This document shows, piece after piece, positions 27,501 to 35,763 of a stretch of 64,000 nt of DNA; the first letter of the stretch is position 1; the number at the start of each line of letters is the position of its first letter. This DNA is from Crocinitomicaceae bacterium. GTDB lineage: Bacteria > Bacteroidota > Bacteroidia > Flavobacteriales_D > Crocinitomicaceae. Both the position numbers and the translations under genes were made by a program. Where the stretch lies: positions 1 to 64,000 of the forward strand of contig JAURMC010000005.1 in the NCBI GenBank assembly GCA_030830895.1, written 5' to 3'. The notes beneath the pieces were generated by a model, which had not been told where the DNA came from, did not search any database, and saw only the letters and a list, made by a program, of their open reading frames with translations.

Positions 27501-27896
27501 TTTGGCCCCTTAATACAAGAGGGAGGCGATAAACGTTTAAATGTATTATTTACCAGGGCAAAGCGTAAAATCCATTTTATTCATTCGGTAGGTTCTTCGG
27601 ATTTTCCAATCAGTGAAAACCCTACAATCCATATATTAAAACATTGGTTCCATTATCTCGAAAACGTCAAAACATCCACTAATTCAGTTTGGATTGATAA
27701 CGTGATGGACCACCAGATTAATGGGAACGAAATTAACATTCAACGCTGGATTGATTTATCATCAAGTATACTCGATTTGATTACCTATGATTCCATTTTA
27801 AGTGATCGAGGTTGGATAATTAAGGAGAATGCGTTTTCTTCGGAACCGGATCGTATCCGTGTCCTCCCCTTGGATGACAACGTGAAATCCGCTTAG
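24516..27896 (+). CDS. Upf1-like superfamily 1 helicase
   Basis: 1126 residues; start GTG at 24516, four bases after a -7-like box. Helicase motifs: Walker A GPPGTGKS (about residue 226), Walker B DEAS (about 796), motif [17 protein letters not shown] (about 817), [11 protein letters not shown] (about 856), [17 protein letters not shown] (about 967) and [12 protein letters not shown] (about 1006). The DEAS box and AAA_11/AAA_12 arrangement mark the Upf1-like family. Motifs I and II are about 570 residues apart, so a very large helical insertion separates them. No terminal nuclease domain is visible. Role unknown: nucleic-acid unwinding in repair or RNA metabolism. The 3' end overlaps antisense yidD by 77 bases. 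Confidence 0.85.
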   Translation: MKDKSFILSELDEFELDLSRFNASDLLVSIKENDVIPFQNDVEELRPEASKLLKAAYQKEREEGIYPLCLSDGILYIKVNGHKQQIPIFLHLLNPTINPVLNQVSWNITYNEWIINPYLLHLLSFEETVFDTLNKLEIYEVMVSKGYELEQQKSYIGNFHPYRHSLLKEVIEIKKDPDLSHFDFLFQGLEVKSYVSPNIINPLLFESDHTQYEAIHLAEGQHLVIQGPPGTGKSQVIGNIIGRVLAANKQVLVCSQKRQALEVIVSKMNTCGLGDLMLFRNSQDGIKTSVQSLAKSWEAIEKPLEEMAIDFSSNIRLNWLQGQLSLYHKDGIIGGMSPKDFIVATKINPSKSMVFHPGMPNYSDWIAFKPILLSIPDSVIHLLKQLKGNLNLSNSFESKLTQLKGLHTVLEELQWQQLYYTDIIEQSQIAQTVHLFSTETAQRCLPWMKHRKKIKSLIGRLAHIEPQLQLKEQSLALWIKVPSRIELTGIHRNLTIGGIFKKYRIHLATRKWLIDPNVDLISLVKITEEYHTLYEARLKTQLELISFGLTNFDSDLSIFKSFETLYDGNLFEQYRSISKKDRIFYCTKHSEIQGVALSVKQLLSRNLSLPVFDTLNTILSNFHHCIPYLELWDKIPNTIIGPLCEFDALHEYEDSIISSDWNRFTARFPGMHEFLKLSIAEELTQIKAQRTITQERLVHQILFKRKQTFDSYHQLIATNNNKLNAKERTLKNDLIAGKRILTKLFSRKRNFPSLQTLLDSNASLWISLLKPLWLSSPVQIAMDLPLIKNKFDLAIIDEASQLLFSHSLGTIYRSKQLIVAGDSKQMAPSAFFQRRNSNAITLLDQAAFNLPQRLLKFHYRSQHEDLIQFSNTHFYAKKLIALPSYPDYRAIQSIYLPGNHYKDGINIKEAEVAKKVLSDKLKLKNSRIGLVTFSEKQLNAIISLCTPAERLKIEVAIESEMLFLKTVEQIQGDECDEIIISFGYGYNEDGRFDLRFGPLIQEGGDKRLNVLFTRAKRKIHFIHSVGSSDFPISENPTIHILKHWFHYLENVKTSTNSVWIDNVMDHQINGNEINIQRWIDLSSSILDLITYDSILSDRGWIIKENAFSSEPDRIRVLPLDDNVKSA

Positions 27897-28062
27897 TTCC
27901 GAGCCAAATACCTTTTACAGGTCCCCAAATTTGAATTGCTTCAATCATATATGTAGAACATGATGGTGTATAGCGACAACTTGGGGGTAGCATTGGTGAA
28001 ATAATCCACTGATAAACACGAACTAAAAAAATAAAAGGAAAACCTAGGATTTTCTTCAACAT
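27820..28062 (-). CDS. yidD: Membrane protein insertion efficiency factor YidD
   Basis: 80 residues from the ATG at 28062; a TTG at 28074 is rejected because it falls inside the -7 box. The YidD signature is complete: [18 protein letters not shown], then the cysteine motif [15 protein letters not shown], then the basic [20 protein letters not shown]. It is an amphipathic membrane-associated protein that assists YidC-mediated insertion. It usually sits beside rnpA/yidC; here it is alone. Its last 77 bases are antisense to the 3' end of the helicase gene. Confidence 0.95.
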   Translation of the reverse strand: MLKKILGFPFIFLVRVYQWIISPMLPPSCRYTPSCSTYMIEAIQIWGPVKGIWLGTKRISRCHPRGGHGYDPVPKKTHSP

Positions 28063-28071
28063 TTCCACGTT

Positions 28072-28079
28072 CAAATATA
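28072..28079 (-). promoter_or_regulatory. -7 box of yidD
   Basis: TATATTTG, nine bases before the ATG at 28062. Predicted leader about 5 nt. Confidence 0.5.
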
Positions 28080-28155
28080 AGGATTAAAAAATGGATGTTT
28101 GTAACTGAGGATTCTTATCGCGTTAGCAAACGAGTAATTGCTTAATTTCATCTCC

Positions 28156-29100
28156 ATGAATTTACTCCGCTTTCTCCTATTTATTTTACCAACATTTTCT
28201 TTTTTCGTGCATGCTCAATCCTGGACACATGAACAGTTAGAAGTTAAAACCGAGAATTCATTGAATCTTGTTATGCGATCTGACGACTTGTTCGAAGAGC
28301 GTTGGATTGAATTGCCTCAAGCTATATTTTGGAAACGAATTATGACGTTATCACCAGATTCATGCATCATAAATGTTGCTAAAAACCGCACGATCCTTGA
28401 AACGATGTCATTTCAGCAATGGCGGATTAAAACTGAAGTTGAAAAAGCTCAATACAAAGTAAGGTTGCGGTATGAATTTGGATTAGATTCTTCAGAAGTA
28501 ATTTATGTCACCACCGGTAAAAATGATTTTTATCGATTTCATGAAGTATTTCCAACTTTAGGAAAAGCAATTGAGATATTTGAAACAAATCAGGTTGACC
28601 CCTGGTACGCACAGGCAATCCTGTTAATTGAAAGTCCTGCTCAACTCAAAAAATCCGTAAGTGGTGCTTATGGCCCTTTTCAACTCATGCCTTCCGTCGC
28701 GAAACGCTTTGGACTCAAAATAAATAACTATACCGACGAGCGAGCGGACTTTTCACGAAGTGCTTATGCCTCATCACAACTAATCAAAACATCATGTATT
28801 CCATCCGCTCGACAGATATTAAAGGCTCATGGGATAAGCTTTACTGAAAGTGAATTATGGTTTAGGTTACTAGTTATGCATGTATATCATGCTGGAGCGG
28901 GCAACGTTGCTGCGGTATTAAATAAAATCAACCCGACTGAAGGCAATATGGGCCTTATCCAACTTATGTGGGTGACTTCTGCGAGTGGATTTGGAAACAA
29001 TTCACAGAATTACAGTCAATTAGCTATTGCTGCACAATGGCTATTGCACGATTATGTGTATTCCCAATGCGATGAACTTCAGCCATGCGCAGGTAAATGA
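28156..29100 (+). CDS. Secreted lytic transglycosylase (SLT domain)
   Basis: 314 residues from the ATG at 28156, with a signal peptide ending FVHAQ; a TTG at 28138 is less likely. An unassigned N-terminal region (about 25-150) precedes an SLT fold (about 150-300). The probable catalytic Glu is in AILLIESPAQL, followed by SGAYGPFQLMPSVAKRFGL and MHVYHAGAGNVAAVLNK, matching the Glu, GxxQxMP and Tyr-x-Ala-Gly elements of family-23 transglycosylases. It cleaves the MurNAc-GlcNAc bond non-hydrolytically. The 3' end overlaps convergent menC by 22 bases. Confidence 0.82.
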   Translation: MNLLRFLLFILPTFSFFVHAQSWTHEQLEVKTENSLNLVMRSDDLFEERWIELPQAIFWKRIMTLSPDSCIINVAKNRTILETMSFQQWRIKTEVEKAQYKVRLRYEFGLDSSEVIYVTTGKNDFYRFHEVFPTLGKAIEIFETNQVDPWYAQAILLIESPAQLKKSVSGAYGPFQLMPSVAKRFGLKINNYTDERADFSRSAYASSQLIKTSCIPSARQILKAHGISFTESELWFRLLVMHVYHAGAGNVAAVLNKINPTEGNMGLIQLMWVTSASGFGNNSQNYSQLAIAAQWLLHDYVYSQCDELQPCAGK

Positions 29101-30143
29101 TGCATCAGTTGATCCTTATTTAAGGATAACCCGCACTTGAAATTTTTTAAGAATAATCCTCCGGTACCTAATCCCTGGGGAAGCGTTAGTGGGTATTCTG
29201 CAGCAAACTGGGCAATGGCGGTGAGGCCTATATTCGACTCCAATGCAGAAGTCATCCACCACCCAATTCCACGCTCAATGGCTAATTCAATCCAAGTTTG
29301 TACTCCCGAGATTCCGCCATGCAAGCTGGGTTTTAAAATGATAAATTGAGGGCTAACACGGTCGAGCAAAGCTACTTTTTCTGCGATTGTATGGCAAGAA
29401 ATAAGGGATTCATCTAAGGCGATTGGCACGACGGCCTCTTTACATAATACCGATAGTAACTCATTCTCATGCACTGAAACGGGTTGTTCAATTGAATGTA
29501 CACCTAAGTCTTTTAGTTCATTAAGTATTTGTCGGATTTTAGTCCGCGTAAAACCTCCGTTTGCGTCTACGCGAATCGTAAGCAATTCAGGCCCAAAACG
29601 ATTTCGTACTTGACGTATTATGTCATGCTCCTGTTTCCAATCAAGTGCTCCTATTTTAAACTTTAAAACCGAATACCCTTCGTTGATTTTTTTTTCAACC
29701 TGAAGTTGCATCCAATCTGGGGATCCCATCCAAATTAACCCATTAATCTTAATGCTATATTCTCCTCGCGCAAAAGCATTGTCAAAAACCATCCCATCAA
29801 TTGGAGCCAACCAACTCCGCAGCGCACATTCTACTCCAAATCTAATCGAAGGGAAATATAATAAGTCTGGAATTAGCAAATCAAGTGAATCGAGTAATTC
29901 CACTTCAGATAAAGGTGCTTGATTTAAGATTTTGATTACTTCAATTAACTTGCTCTCATACTGAAAGTCGTTGATATATTCAGGTGAAAGACCTTCAATT
30001 ATACTGCACTCTCCAACTCCCTTTTTCCCTAACCTATTCAAAGTTATTATCCATAACTTTTTTTTCGAAAGTACACCCCTACTCGTTCCAGCCGGAAAAT
30101 TAAACACCAATTCGTGCTGTTGAAAAGTGAATCTCACATCCAT
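29079..30143 (-). CDS. menC: o-Succinylbenzoate synthase (enolase superfamily)
   Basis: 354 residues from the ATG at 30143. Enolase-superfamily residues: general base Lys in LKFKIG (about 161-163), metal ligands Asp193 in RVDANGGF, Glu in SIEQPV and Asp in IALDES, and second Lys in FIILKPSLHGG; also TSALESNIG. This pattern fits MenC of menaquinone synthesis better than dipeptide epimerase, and Flavobacteriales use menaquinone, but no other men gene is in the window. The ATG overlaps the asnB stop by 10 bases, so it ends a five-gene operon of otherwise glycan-type genes. Confidence 0.82.
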   Translation of the reverse strand: MDVRFTFQQHELVFNFPAGTSRGVLSKKKLWIITLNRLGKKGVGECSIIEGLSPEYINDFQYESKLIEVIKILNQAPLSEVELLDSLDLLIPDLLYFPSIRFGVECALRSWLAPIDGMVFDNAFARGEYSIKINGLIWMGSPDWMQLQVEKKINEGYSVLKFKIGALDWKQEHDIIRQVRNRFGPELLTIRVDANGGFTRTKIRQILNELKDLGVHSIEQPVSVHENELLSVLCKEAVVPIALDESLISCHTIAEKVALLDRVSPQFIILKPSLHGGISGVQTWIELAIERGIGWWMTSALESNIGLTAIAQFAAEYPLTLPQGLGTGGLFLKNFKCGLSLNKDQLMHHLPAHG

Positions 30144-31990
30144 TGTTTGTACCACTTTTGAAAACTGTAATAATACCAAATAAACAAGGCATTATAATCC
30201 TTACCATTTAAAAACATCGATACTGTTTTCCGAAGTTTAATCGGATCAAAAATACCCTGTTCTTTTAAAAACGACTCATCGGATAATATCATAAGTTCCT
30301 CGTTGAGGTATTTTCTCATCCAAGAGGTTATCGGTATAGCGAATCCCATTTTAGGTCCTTCCATGAGCGAATTTGGGAGCATGTCATGAGCAATTTCTTT
30401 TAATAGAATTTTAGTTCGTGTGCCATCGCATTTAAAGTTATCCGGCAACTGTGCTACAAACTCAAATAAGTCTTGATCTAAAAACGGCTCTCTGCCCTCA
30501 AGTCCTACCGACATGGTGGCGCGATCTACCTTATGTAAAATATCATTAGGCAAATAATTGATGCTATCATTTAACAACATGGTTGAAAGCGGAGTACGAC
30601 CTTTAAAAAAAGATAATGGAACTGGTATCTTCGGATGGTTGAAAAAAGTAGTAAGGTCATCGGGTGACATAGCGGTATTCATAGCATTCATGTATGATTC
30701 CACGGAAAAATCACTCATTAAGCGCGCGAATTTTTGAAGTCGTTGGGCCTTTAAACCTTTAAATCCCAGCGTACTTATAGAAGAAGCCAATGAATTACCA
30801 AGAATAGGAGGAAGGGAATTAATTGCTTTTGGAATGCGATAGTAATAAAGGTGCCGATTATATCCGGCAAAAATCTCATCGCCGCCATCTGCACTTAAAG
30901 CTACCTTAACCGCAGTTGCCGCATGTTTGGCTACCAATAAGGTTGGAATAGCGCTGCTATCCGCAAAAGGCTCATCGTAAATTTCAGATAGTTTCGGAAT
31001 TACCTGTAAGGCTTCAGATAAATCACAAATAATCTCAGTGTGGTCGGTTCCTAATAAACTCGCGATTTTTTTCGCTTTAGGTCCTTCGTTTAAGCCCGCT
31101 TCAGGGACTGCCACGGTAAAAGTTTTTAAATCCTTGAAAGATTGAGTCAATACCGCAGCGGTTGTGGCCGAATCGTATCCACTTGAAAGAAATAAACCCA
31201 CAGGTACATCAGACACCATCCGTAAATTAATAGCCTTCGTTAGTAATTCACGAGTTCTAGCTTTAGCATCATTGAAAGTTATGGAAAGGGATTCCTTTTG
31301 AAAATATTTTTCTGGGCGCCAAAATGCTTTATTTTCGAGACTCAATGTATTACAGTCAATCCTAACTATCGAGCCAGGTTCTACCTTGTAAGTGTCTTGA
31401 AAAATAGAATGTGGAGATGGTATGTTGCCATATTGAAAAAAATGCCAAATACTTTGAAAATTCAGCGCTTTTTTAAATTTAGGATGGACATGAAAAGGTT
31501 TTAATTCACTTCCAAATAGAAACAATTGATGATCGAGATAATAATACAAGGGCTTAACTCCAAAGCGATCTCGAATTAGGTACAAGGACTCTTCTAATCG
31601 ATTGAACAGAATTAAAGAAAACATACCTTTAAATAAATCAATGGCTTCCATTTTCCATTTATGAAAAGCCAAAATCACTACTTCACTATCGGATTGAGTG
31701 CGAAAAGAATATCCCGCTTCAACAAGTGCTTTTTTAATTTCTTGATAATTATAAATCTCCCCATTAAATACCATTGAAAGCTCTTCATAATGCATGGGTT
31801 GATTTGCATGATTTGTGGTGTCGATTATAGACAGCCTGCGATGGGCTAATCCCAATGAAAAGGATTGGTGATTAAAAAAATACTCCCCACCGGCATCGGG
31901 TCCTCGATGAATCAAAGAGTCGCGCATGCCAACTAATACATCAGGAGATGTGCGTTTACTCAAATCAATAAATCCTGTGATTCCACACAT
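30134..31990 (-). CDS. asnB: Glutamine-hydrolysing asparagine synthase
   Basis: 618 residues. An N-terminal class II glutaminase domain with nucleophile Cys2 (MCGITGFIDLSKR, HRGPDAGGEYFF, FNGEIYNY) is followed by an ATP-pyrophosphatase synthetase domain (about 215-600: VSDVPVGLFLSSGYDSATT, ALSADGGDEIFAGYNR, DRATMSVGLEGREPFLD). The PP-loop reads SSGYDS where most AsnB have SGGxDS, as in paralogues associated with surface-polysaccharide loci. It may amidate aspartate or a sugar-linked carboxylate. The start overlaps the stop of the upstream membrane protein (TGATG), and the end overlaps menC. Confidence 0.9.
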   Translation of the reverse strand: MCGITGFIDLSKRTSPDVLVGMRDSLIHRGPDAGGEYFFNHQSFSLGLAHRRLSIIDTTNHANQPMHYEELSMVFNGEIYNYQEIKKALVEAGYSFRTQSDSEVVILAFHKWKMEAIDLFKGMFSLILFNRLEESLYLIRDRFGVKPLYYYLDHQLFLFGSELKPFHVHPKFKKALNFQSIWHFFQYGNIPSPHSIFQDTYKVEPGSIVRIDCNTLSLENKAFWRPEKYFQKESLSITFNDAKARTRELLTKAINLRMVSDVPVGLFLSSGYDSATTAAVLTQSFKDLKTFTVAVPEAGLNEGPKAKKIASLLGTDHTEIICDLSEALQVIPKLSEIYDEPFADSSAIPTLLVAKHAATAVKVALSADGGDEIFAGYNRHLYYYRIPKAINSLPPILGNSLASSISTLGFKGLKAQRLQKFARLMSDFSVESYMNAMNTAMSPDDLTTFFNHPKIPVPLSFFKGRTPLSTMLLNDSINYLPNDILHKVDRATMSVGLEGREPFLDQDLFEFVAQLPDNFKCDGTRTKILLKEIAHDMLPNSLMEGPKMGFAIPITSWMRKYLNEELMILSDESFLKEQGIFDPIKLRKTVSMFLNGKDYNALFIWYYYSFQKWYKQWM

Positions 31991-33312
31991 CAGATTAGGT
32001 TTTTTAGTTGAGGTTTTCTAATGGTTAGGAGCAGGAAGAAAAAAGGTAATGCGAGGGCTCTAATTCGCACTAAAACACCAAAAAGTATGGAAGTGTATCC
32101 AGCCATAAATGCAGTTAATAAAACAAAGGTAAGCATGTAAATAGTAAATTCACTTTTAATCAAATACCGCAGATTACCTATCAAATTTCGATTTAAAAAG
32201 AACACTCCTGTAAAGAGTAAAAGTCCAAGACTTTCAACTCCGTTTACTATGAAATTATACCCTAAGTTTTCGGTAATAAATGGGCGATAAAGGGCAATAA
32301 ACACTGCTTCAGGGAGAGACAAAATTAAGCCCAAAATTGATCCGTCGGATTGATTGATTTCATATTTGGCACCTGTATAAATCGGATTAACACTAAAATC
32401 GGATTGAGTAATCTGTGCTTCTTGAATCAGCACTTGTGTTCGATCTAAATTTGCTACTACAAAAAATGCAAATACTAAGGATGTATATACAAAAACCCTG
32501 AAAAGAAGAAGGATTAGTGGCCGATTCGCCCAGCGATTGGCATAACGAGCCGCTATTGCCAAGAAAAAAGGAGCAATAATAGCCAACGCAACAAACTGTC
32601 TTAGGCCAAATAACAAAATACTTATTCCGATAATAATAAGAAACCGAATAACGGTCCGTTTTGGGTCCCATATTAACCAACGGAACAACTGATACATTAA
32701 TAATAAGGAAAGTGTATAGACTTGGCTATCCTTACTGATCCCAGAACACCAAAACGTAACGGATGGGAAAAATAAAAAAGCAAATAATACTGCATTCGCA
32801 TTGATTTCCTCATGGGTAATTATTCGATAAACCATTACCCAAGAACTAAAAAACACTACGGATGCTACTAATAATGTTGTGGCCCAAAAGCCATTAAAGG
32901 TGATTATTGAAAAAACCGACAATATCTTGGCCGCATTCCATGCCTCTGGTTCACGCCAAATCCAACCAGGAGGATACCCCGTATCTTGATTAAAATGGTG
33001 GGTAACACCTAGGATTCGATCTGTATGTACTAATTCCTGAAAATAACCAGAAGGATTAGTTAAAAACAACTTGTTTAGTACGGTCGCGCTGTCCCAATAA
33101 GCATTGATGTCCCCCCCCCCGAGAACAAACAAATAAACAAATGCAAAAACCACTGCAAAAGCGATTTTAACCCCCCATCCAGCATAAAAAAATCTTTGAA
33201 TGCTCTCATGGTCAAAACGATTGCGGATGAATCTTCCGACCCAGTACAATATCAGTATCCAAAGCACAATGGTAAAACCTTCTGCGATGGAAAATATTTG
33301 ATCTTGGTTCAT
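31990..33312 (-). CDS. Polytopic membrane protein, possible glycan polymerase or GT-C type transferase
   Basis: 440 residues with about ten hydrophobic segments. After the second helix comes LGGGDINAYWDSATVLN, an acidic, aromatic-rich loop reminiscent of extracytoplasmic active-site loops of GT-C or EpsG-like polymerases; a large loop with HHFNQDTGYPPGWIW follows. No named family can be assigned from sequence alone. Asp68 is encoded within a run of ten G residues (33111-33120), so slippage there would truncate the protein after about 70 residues. It sits between rlmH (21-base gap) and asnB (one-base overlap). Confidence 0.7.
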   Translation of the reverse strand: MNQDQIFSIAEGFTIVLWILILYWVGRFIRNRFDHESIQRFFYAGWGVKIAFAVVFAFVYLFVLGGGDINAYWDSATVLNKLFLTNPSGYFQELVHTDRILGVTHHFNQDTGYPPGWIWREPEAWNAAKILSVFSIITFNGFWATTLLVASVVFFSSWVMVYRIITHEEINANAVLFAFLFFPSVTFWCSGISKDSQVYTLSLLLMYQLFRWLIWDPKRTVIRFLIIIGISILLFGLRQFVALAIIAPFFLAIAARYANRWANRPLILLLFRVFVYTSLVFAFFVVANLDRTQVLIQEAQITQSDFSVNPIYTGAKYEINQSDGSILGLILSLPEAVFIALYRPFITENLGYNFIVNGVESLGLLLFTGVFFLNRNLIGNLRYLIKSEFTIYMLTFVLLTAFMAGYTSILFGVLVRIRALALPFFFLLLTIRKPQLKNLI

Positions 33313-33333
33313 GCTGATAAAGTTAACAATCCA

Positions 33334-33807
33334 TCAAGAATGATGGTAGCTTTCGCCTTTGTTTATAGTGCAGGCGCGGTATAATTGTTCTAAAAATATC
33401 ATCCGGACCATTTGATGAGAAAAGGTCATTAAAGACAATGCAATCTTCCCATTGGCCCGAGCATAGACTGCGTCAGAAAATCCAAATGCACCCCCTATGC
33501 AAAAAGTTATTTTTTTAACGCTTTGTAATTGGTAGTTAGCAAGTAAATTAGCAAACCCGACGGAAGAATAACTAACTCCTAATTCATCCAATAAAATAAG
33601 GTGCTGGTCGGGGGTAACTTTAGATAACAAGGCTTGACCTTCTTTTTCTTTAAGTTGAATTGGGGTTAGGGATGCTGCATGTTTAACATCTGGGATTTCT
33701 AATCGTTCATAACTAATATAATGAACCAATCGATTTTCATAATTAAGCTCTAACTCTTTAAGGGCATTAGAGATAGTTTTCCCAATGAACATCAATCGCA
33801 CCTTCAT
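33334..33807 (-). CDS. rlmH: 23S rRNA (pseudouridine1915-N3)-methyltransferase RlmH
   Basis: 157 residues, the typical length. SPOUT-fold motifs are present: LILLDELGVSYSS, the SAM loop FCIGGAFGFSDAVY, and the C-terminal QLYRACTINKGESYHHS with the conserved Tyr-His-His. It methylates pseudouridine 1915 in the ribosomal decoding region. The start overlaps the glycosyltransferase stop as TAATG, so it is translated by coupling within the operon. Confidence 0.96.
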   Translation of the reverse strand: MKVRLMFIGKTISNALKELELNYENRLVHYISYERLEIPDVKHAASLTPIQLKEKEGQALLSKVTPDQHLILLDELGVSYSSVGFANLLANYQLQSVKKITFCIGGAFGFSDAVYARANGKIALSLMTFSHQMVRMIFLEQLYRACTINKGESYHHS

Positions 33808-35720
33808 TAGCGTCCGGTTCTTACTTCCTTAACCGTATTGTAGAAGATAATTCCGTAACCAAAGGCTAACATTAAATGAAAAGGAACCATTCCAAAATCA
33901 CCATATGCAAGACGATTTAATGCGGTAAACCCGAAAATTAACATAAAGAATCCTTCTGCTATATTAAGGATGGAAAGGCTTTTTTTATCATATTTATTAC
34001 CTGTAAATTCATTCTTTTGAGCAACATTGAATTTCGGGGTGCGTACAAATGAACTTTTAATTCGCAAATATCCTTCTATCACCGCTACCGCATTGCTCAT
34101 AGACAAAGCCATTGATACGGTTAGGAACTGAACAAAGCGCTTGATAAAACTAAATAAATCACTCCAAAATCTACCCGTTTTATCTCGGTATGAATTCCAA
34201 TAATAAAAGGCAAGGAAAACGGTGCTCGAAATAAAGAAAGCCCCAAATTGCACAAAATAATTTAGATCCGAAAACGAATCTTTGATATGAAGTATGGATA
34301 AGCTCAGAATAGATAAGATTAAAATAAAAACAAATACCGTAGAGTTAAATAAATGTGCGATGCCATGCACCCGGTCAGAAAATCTTACCCCAGGATGTGT
34401 TAATAATTTACCTCGCATTTTAATAAAACACTCTGCGCCACCTTTCATCCAACGATGCTGTTGGCTTTTCAAGGCAGACATTGTGATTGGAAGCTCTGCC
34501 GGTGACTCTACATCTTCTAAATATGTAAATTTCCACCCTCTCATTTGTGCCCGATAGCTTAAATCTAAATCTTCCGTAATGGTATCATGTTCCCATCCAC
34601 CGGCATCTTCAATGCATTTTTTTCTCCATATCCCTGCTGTCCCATTAAAATTAATGAAGTGGCCGGTAGAATTTCTACCTTGCTGTTCAATTGCAAAATG
34701 GCCATTTAATCCAAAAGCTTGAAGTTCAGTCAATAACGAATAGGACTTGTTTAAGTGCCCCCAGCGGGTTTGAACTACACCTACTTGATCATTATTAAAA
34801 TAAGGGATGGTTCGCAATAAAAAATTTTCATCTGGTACAAAGTCAGCATCAAAAATTGCGATAAAGTCTCCTTGCACTCGATCCATTGCGGCATCTAATG
34901 CCCCCGCTTTATATCCAGTACGGTCCTCTCTATGGATGTGCTGGATATTTACTCCTGTAGAAACAATTTCAGCCACTTTTTTCGCAATGATATCTTTTGT
35001 TTCATCGGTAGAGTCATCTAGTACTTGAATTTGCAACTTATCTTTGGGATAGGCCATGCGTGCAGTGGACTCAATAATTCGCTCCGCAACATACATTTCA
35101 TTAAACATTGGAAGCTGCACAGTAACTATTGGTGCTCGCTCGATATCGAATGGTGGAATTGTTAATTTTGGTGTGCGTTTCGATTTCTGGTAAGCAATAG
35201 CTAACGAGAGTTGTACAACACTGTAATAAAAGATCATAATTAGACATAGGCCATAGATTATTAAGATAATTCGTGCCATCATATGAGACCAATAATGTTC
35301 TTGAATAACTTTTTTACCTTTAACAACGATTGTTCGATCACCCCAATTAAATAACCATGTCACTTTTAAACGGGCAGAGAAAGGTTGGTTTTTACTGAAT
35401 GTATAGTGAACTAGGTGTTCTTTTGCATTAGTTTTAAATACCTTGAGGGTATCGTTTCGATAATCCTTATCTGCAAGTATTAATATGCATTCACCAATTG
35501 GAACATTCCGAAAACTGAAAGTGCCATTTATCGTTTCTGTACTGAATCTCTCACCAGTTGCTTTTGAGATTAACAACAAAGACACCTCATCTACGTCTCT
35601 ACGTGTATTATAATCAACCAAATACCCTTTGATTAATTTAGATCGTAACCTTAAGGTGGAGGCATTTGATTCTTCCGTGAAAACAAAGAATAGAAGGATA
35701 AACAGGAATAATTTCTTCAT
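33807..35720 (-). CDS. Membrane family-2 glycosyltransferase with N-terminal beta-sandwich domain
   Basis: 637 residues. Signal-like segment 1-20, then a carboxypeptidase-regulatory/CNA-B-like domain (about 28-110: IKGYLVDYNTRRDVDEVSLLL, GTFSFRNVPIGECILILADKD). A transmembrane helix (about 150-175) leads to a cytoplasmic GT2 domain with DDS near 235, DAD at 291-293, TED and QQHRW, the processive cellulose-synthase-like set. C-terminal transmembrane helices follow. It should use a nucleotide sugar to extend a glycan across the membrane. Bacteroidota GT2 proteins like the catalytic part are common; the fused periplasmic domain is less so. First gene of the five-gene operon. Confidence 0.87.
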   Translation of the reverse strand: MKKLFLFILLFFVFTEESNASTLRLRSKLIKGYLVDYNTRRDVDEVSLLLISKATGERFSTETINGTFSFRNVPIGECILILADKDYRNDTLKVFKTNAKEHLVHYTFSKNQPFSARLKVTWLFNWGDRTIVVKGKKVIQEHYWSHMMARIILIIYGLCLIMIFYYSVVQLSLAIAYQKSKRTPKLTIPPFDIERAPIVTVQLPMFNEMYVAERIIESTARMAYPKDKLQIQVLDDSTDETKDIIAKKVAEIVSTGVNIQHIHREDRTGYKAGALDAAMDRVQGDFIAIFDADFVPDENFLLRTIPYFNNDQVGVVQTRWGHLNKSYSLLTELQAFGLNGHFAIEQQGRNSTGHFINFNGTAGIWRKKCIEDAGGWEHDTITEDLDLSYRAQMRGWKFTYLEDVESPAELPITMSALKSQQHRWMKGGAECFIKMRGKLLTHPGVRFSDRVHGIAHLFNSTVFVFILILSILSLSILHIKDSFSDLNYFVQFGAFFISSTVFLAFYYWNSYRDKTGRFWSDLFSFIKRFVQFLTVSMALSMSNAVAVIEGYLRIKSSFVRTPKFNVAQKNEFTGNKYDKKSLSILNIAEGFFMLIFGFTALNRLAYGDFGMVPFHLMLAFGYGIIFYNTVKEVRTGR

Positions 35721-35753
35721 ATGTATATTCTAGCACAGGTTGATTTTAACGAA

Positions 35754-35761
35754 CAAAGATA
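35754..35761 (-). promoter_or_regulatory. -7 box of the GT2-rlmH-asnB-menC operon
   Basis: TATCTTTG, 33 bases before the ATG at 35720, beside the stop of the DPP11 gene. Leader about 29 nt, the longest predicted here. Confidence 0.5.
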
Positions 35762-35763
35762 AG

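Noticed and set aside
24516-27896. Helicase as part of an anti-phage defence island
   Set aside because: Neighbours are housekeeping or envelope genes; there is no nuclease, methylase, integrase or transposase nearby.
29681-29700. Run of nine T (A9 on the coding strand) in menC as a phase-variation tract
   Set aside because: It encodes ordinary Glu-Lys-Lys-Ile in an AT-rich genome where such A runs are common; much weaker than the G10 tract.
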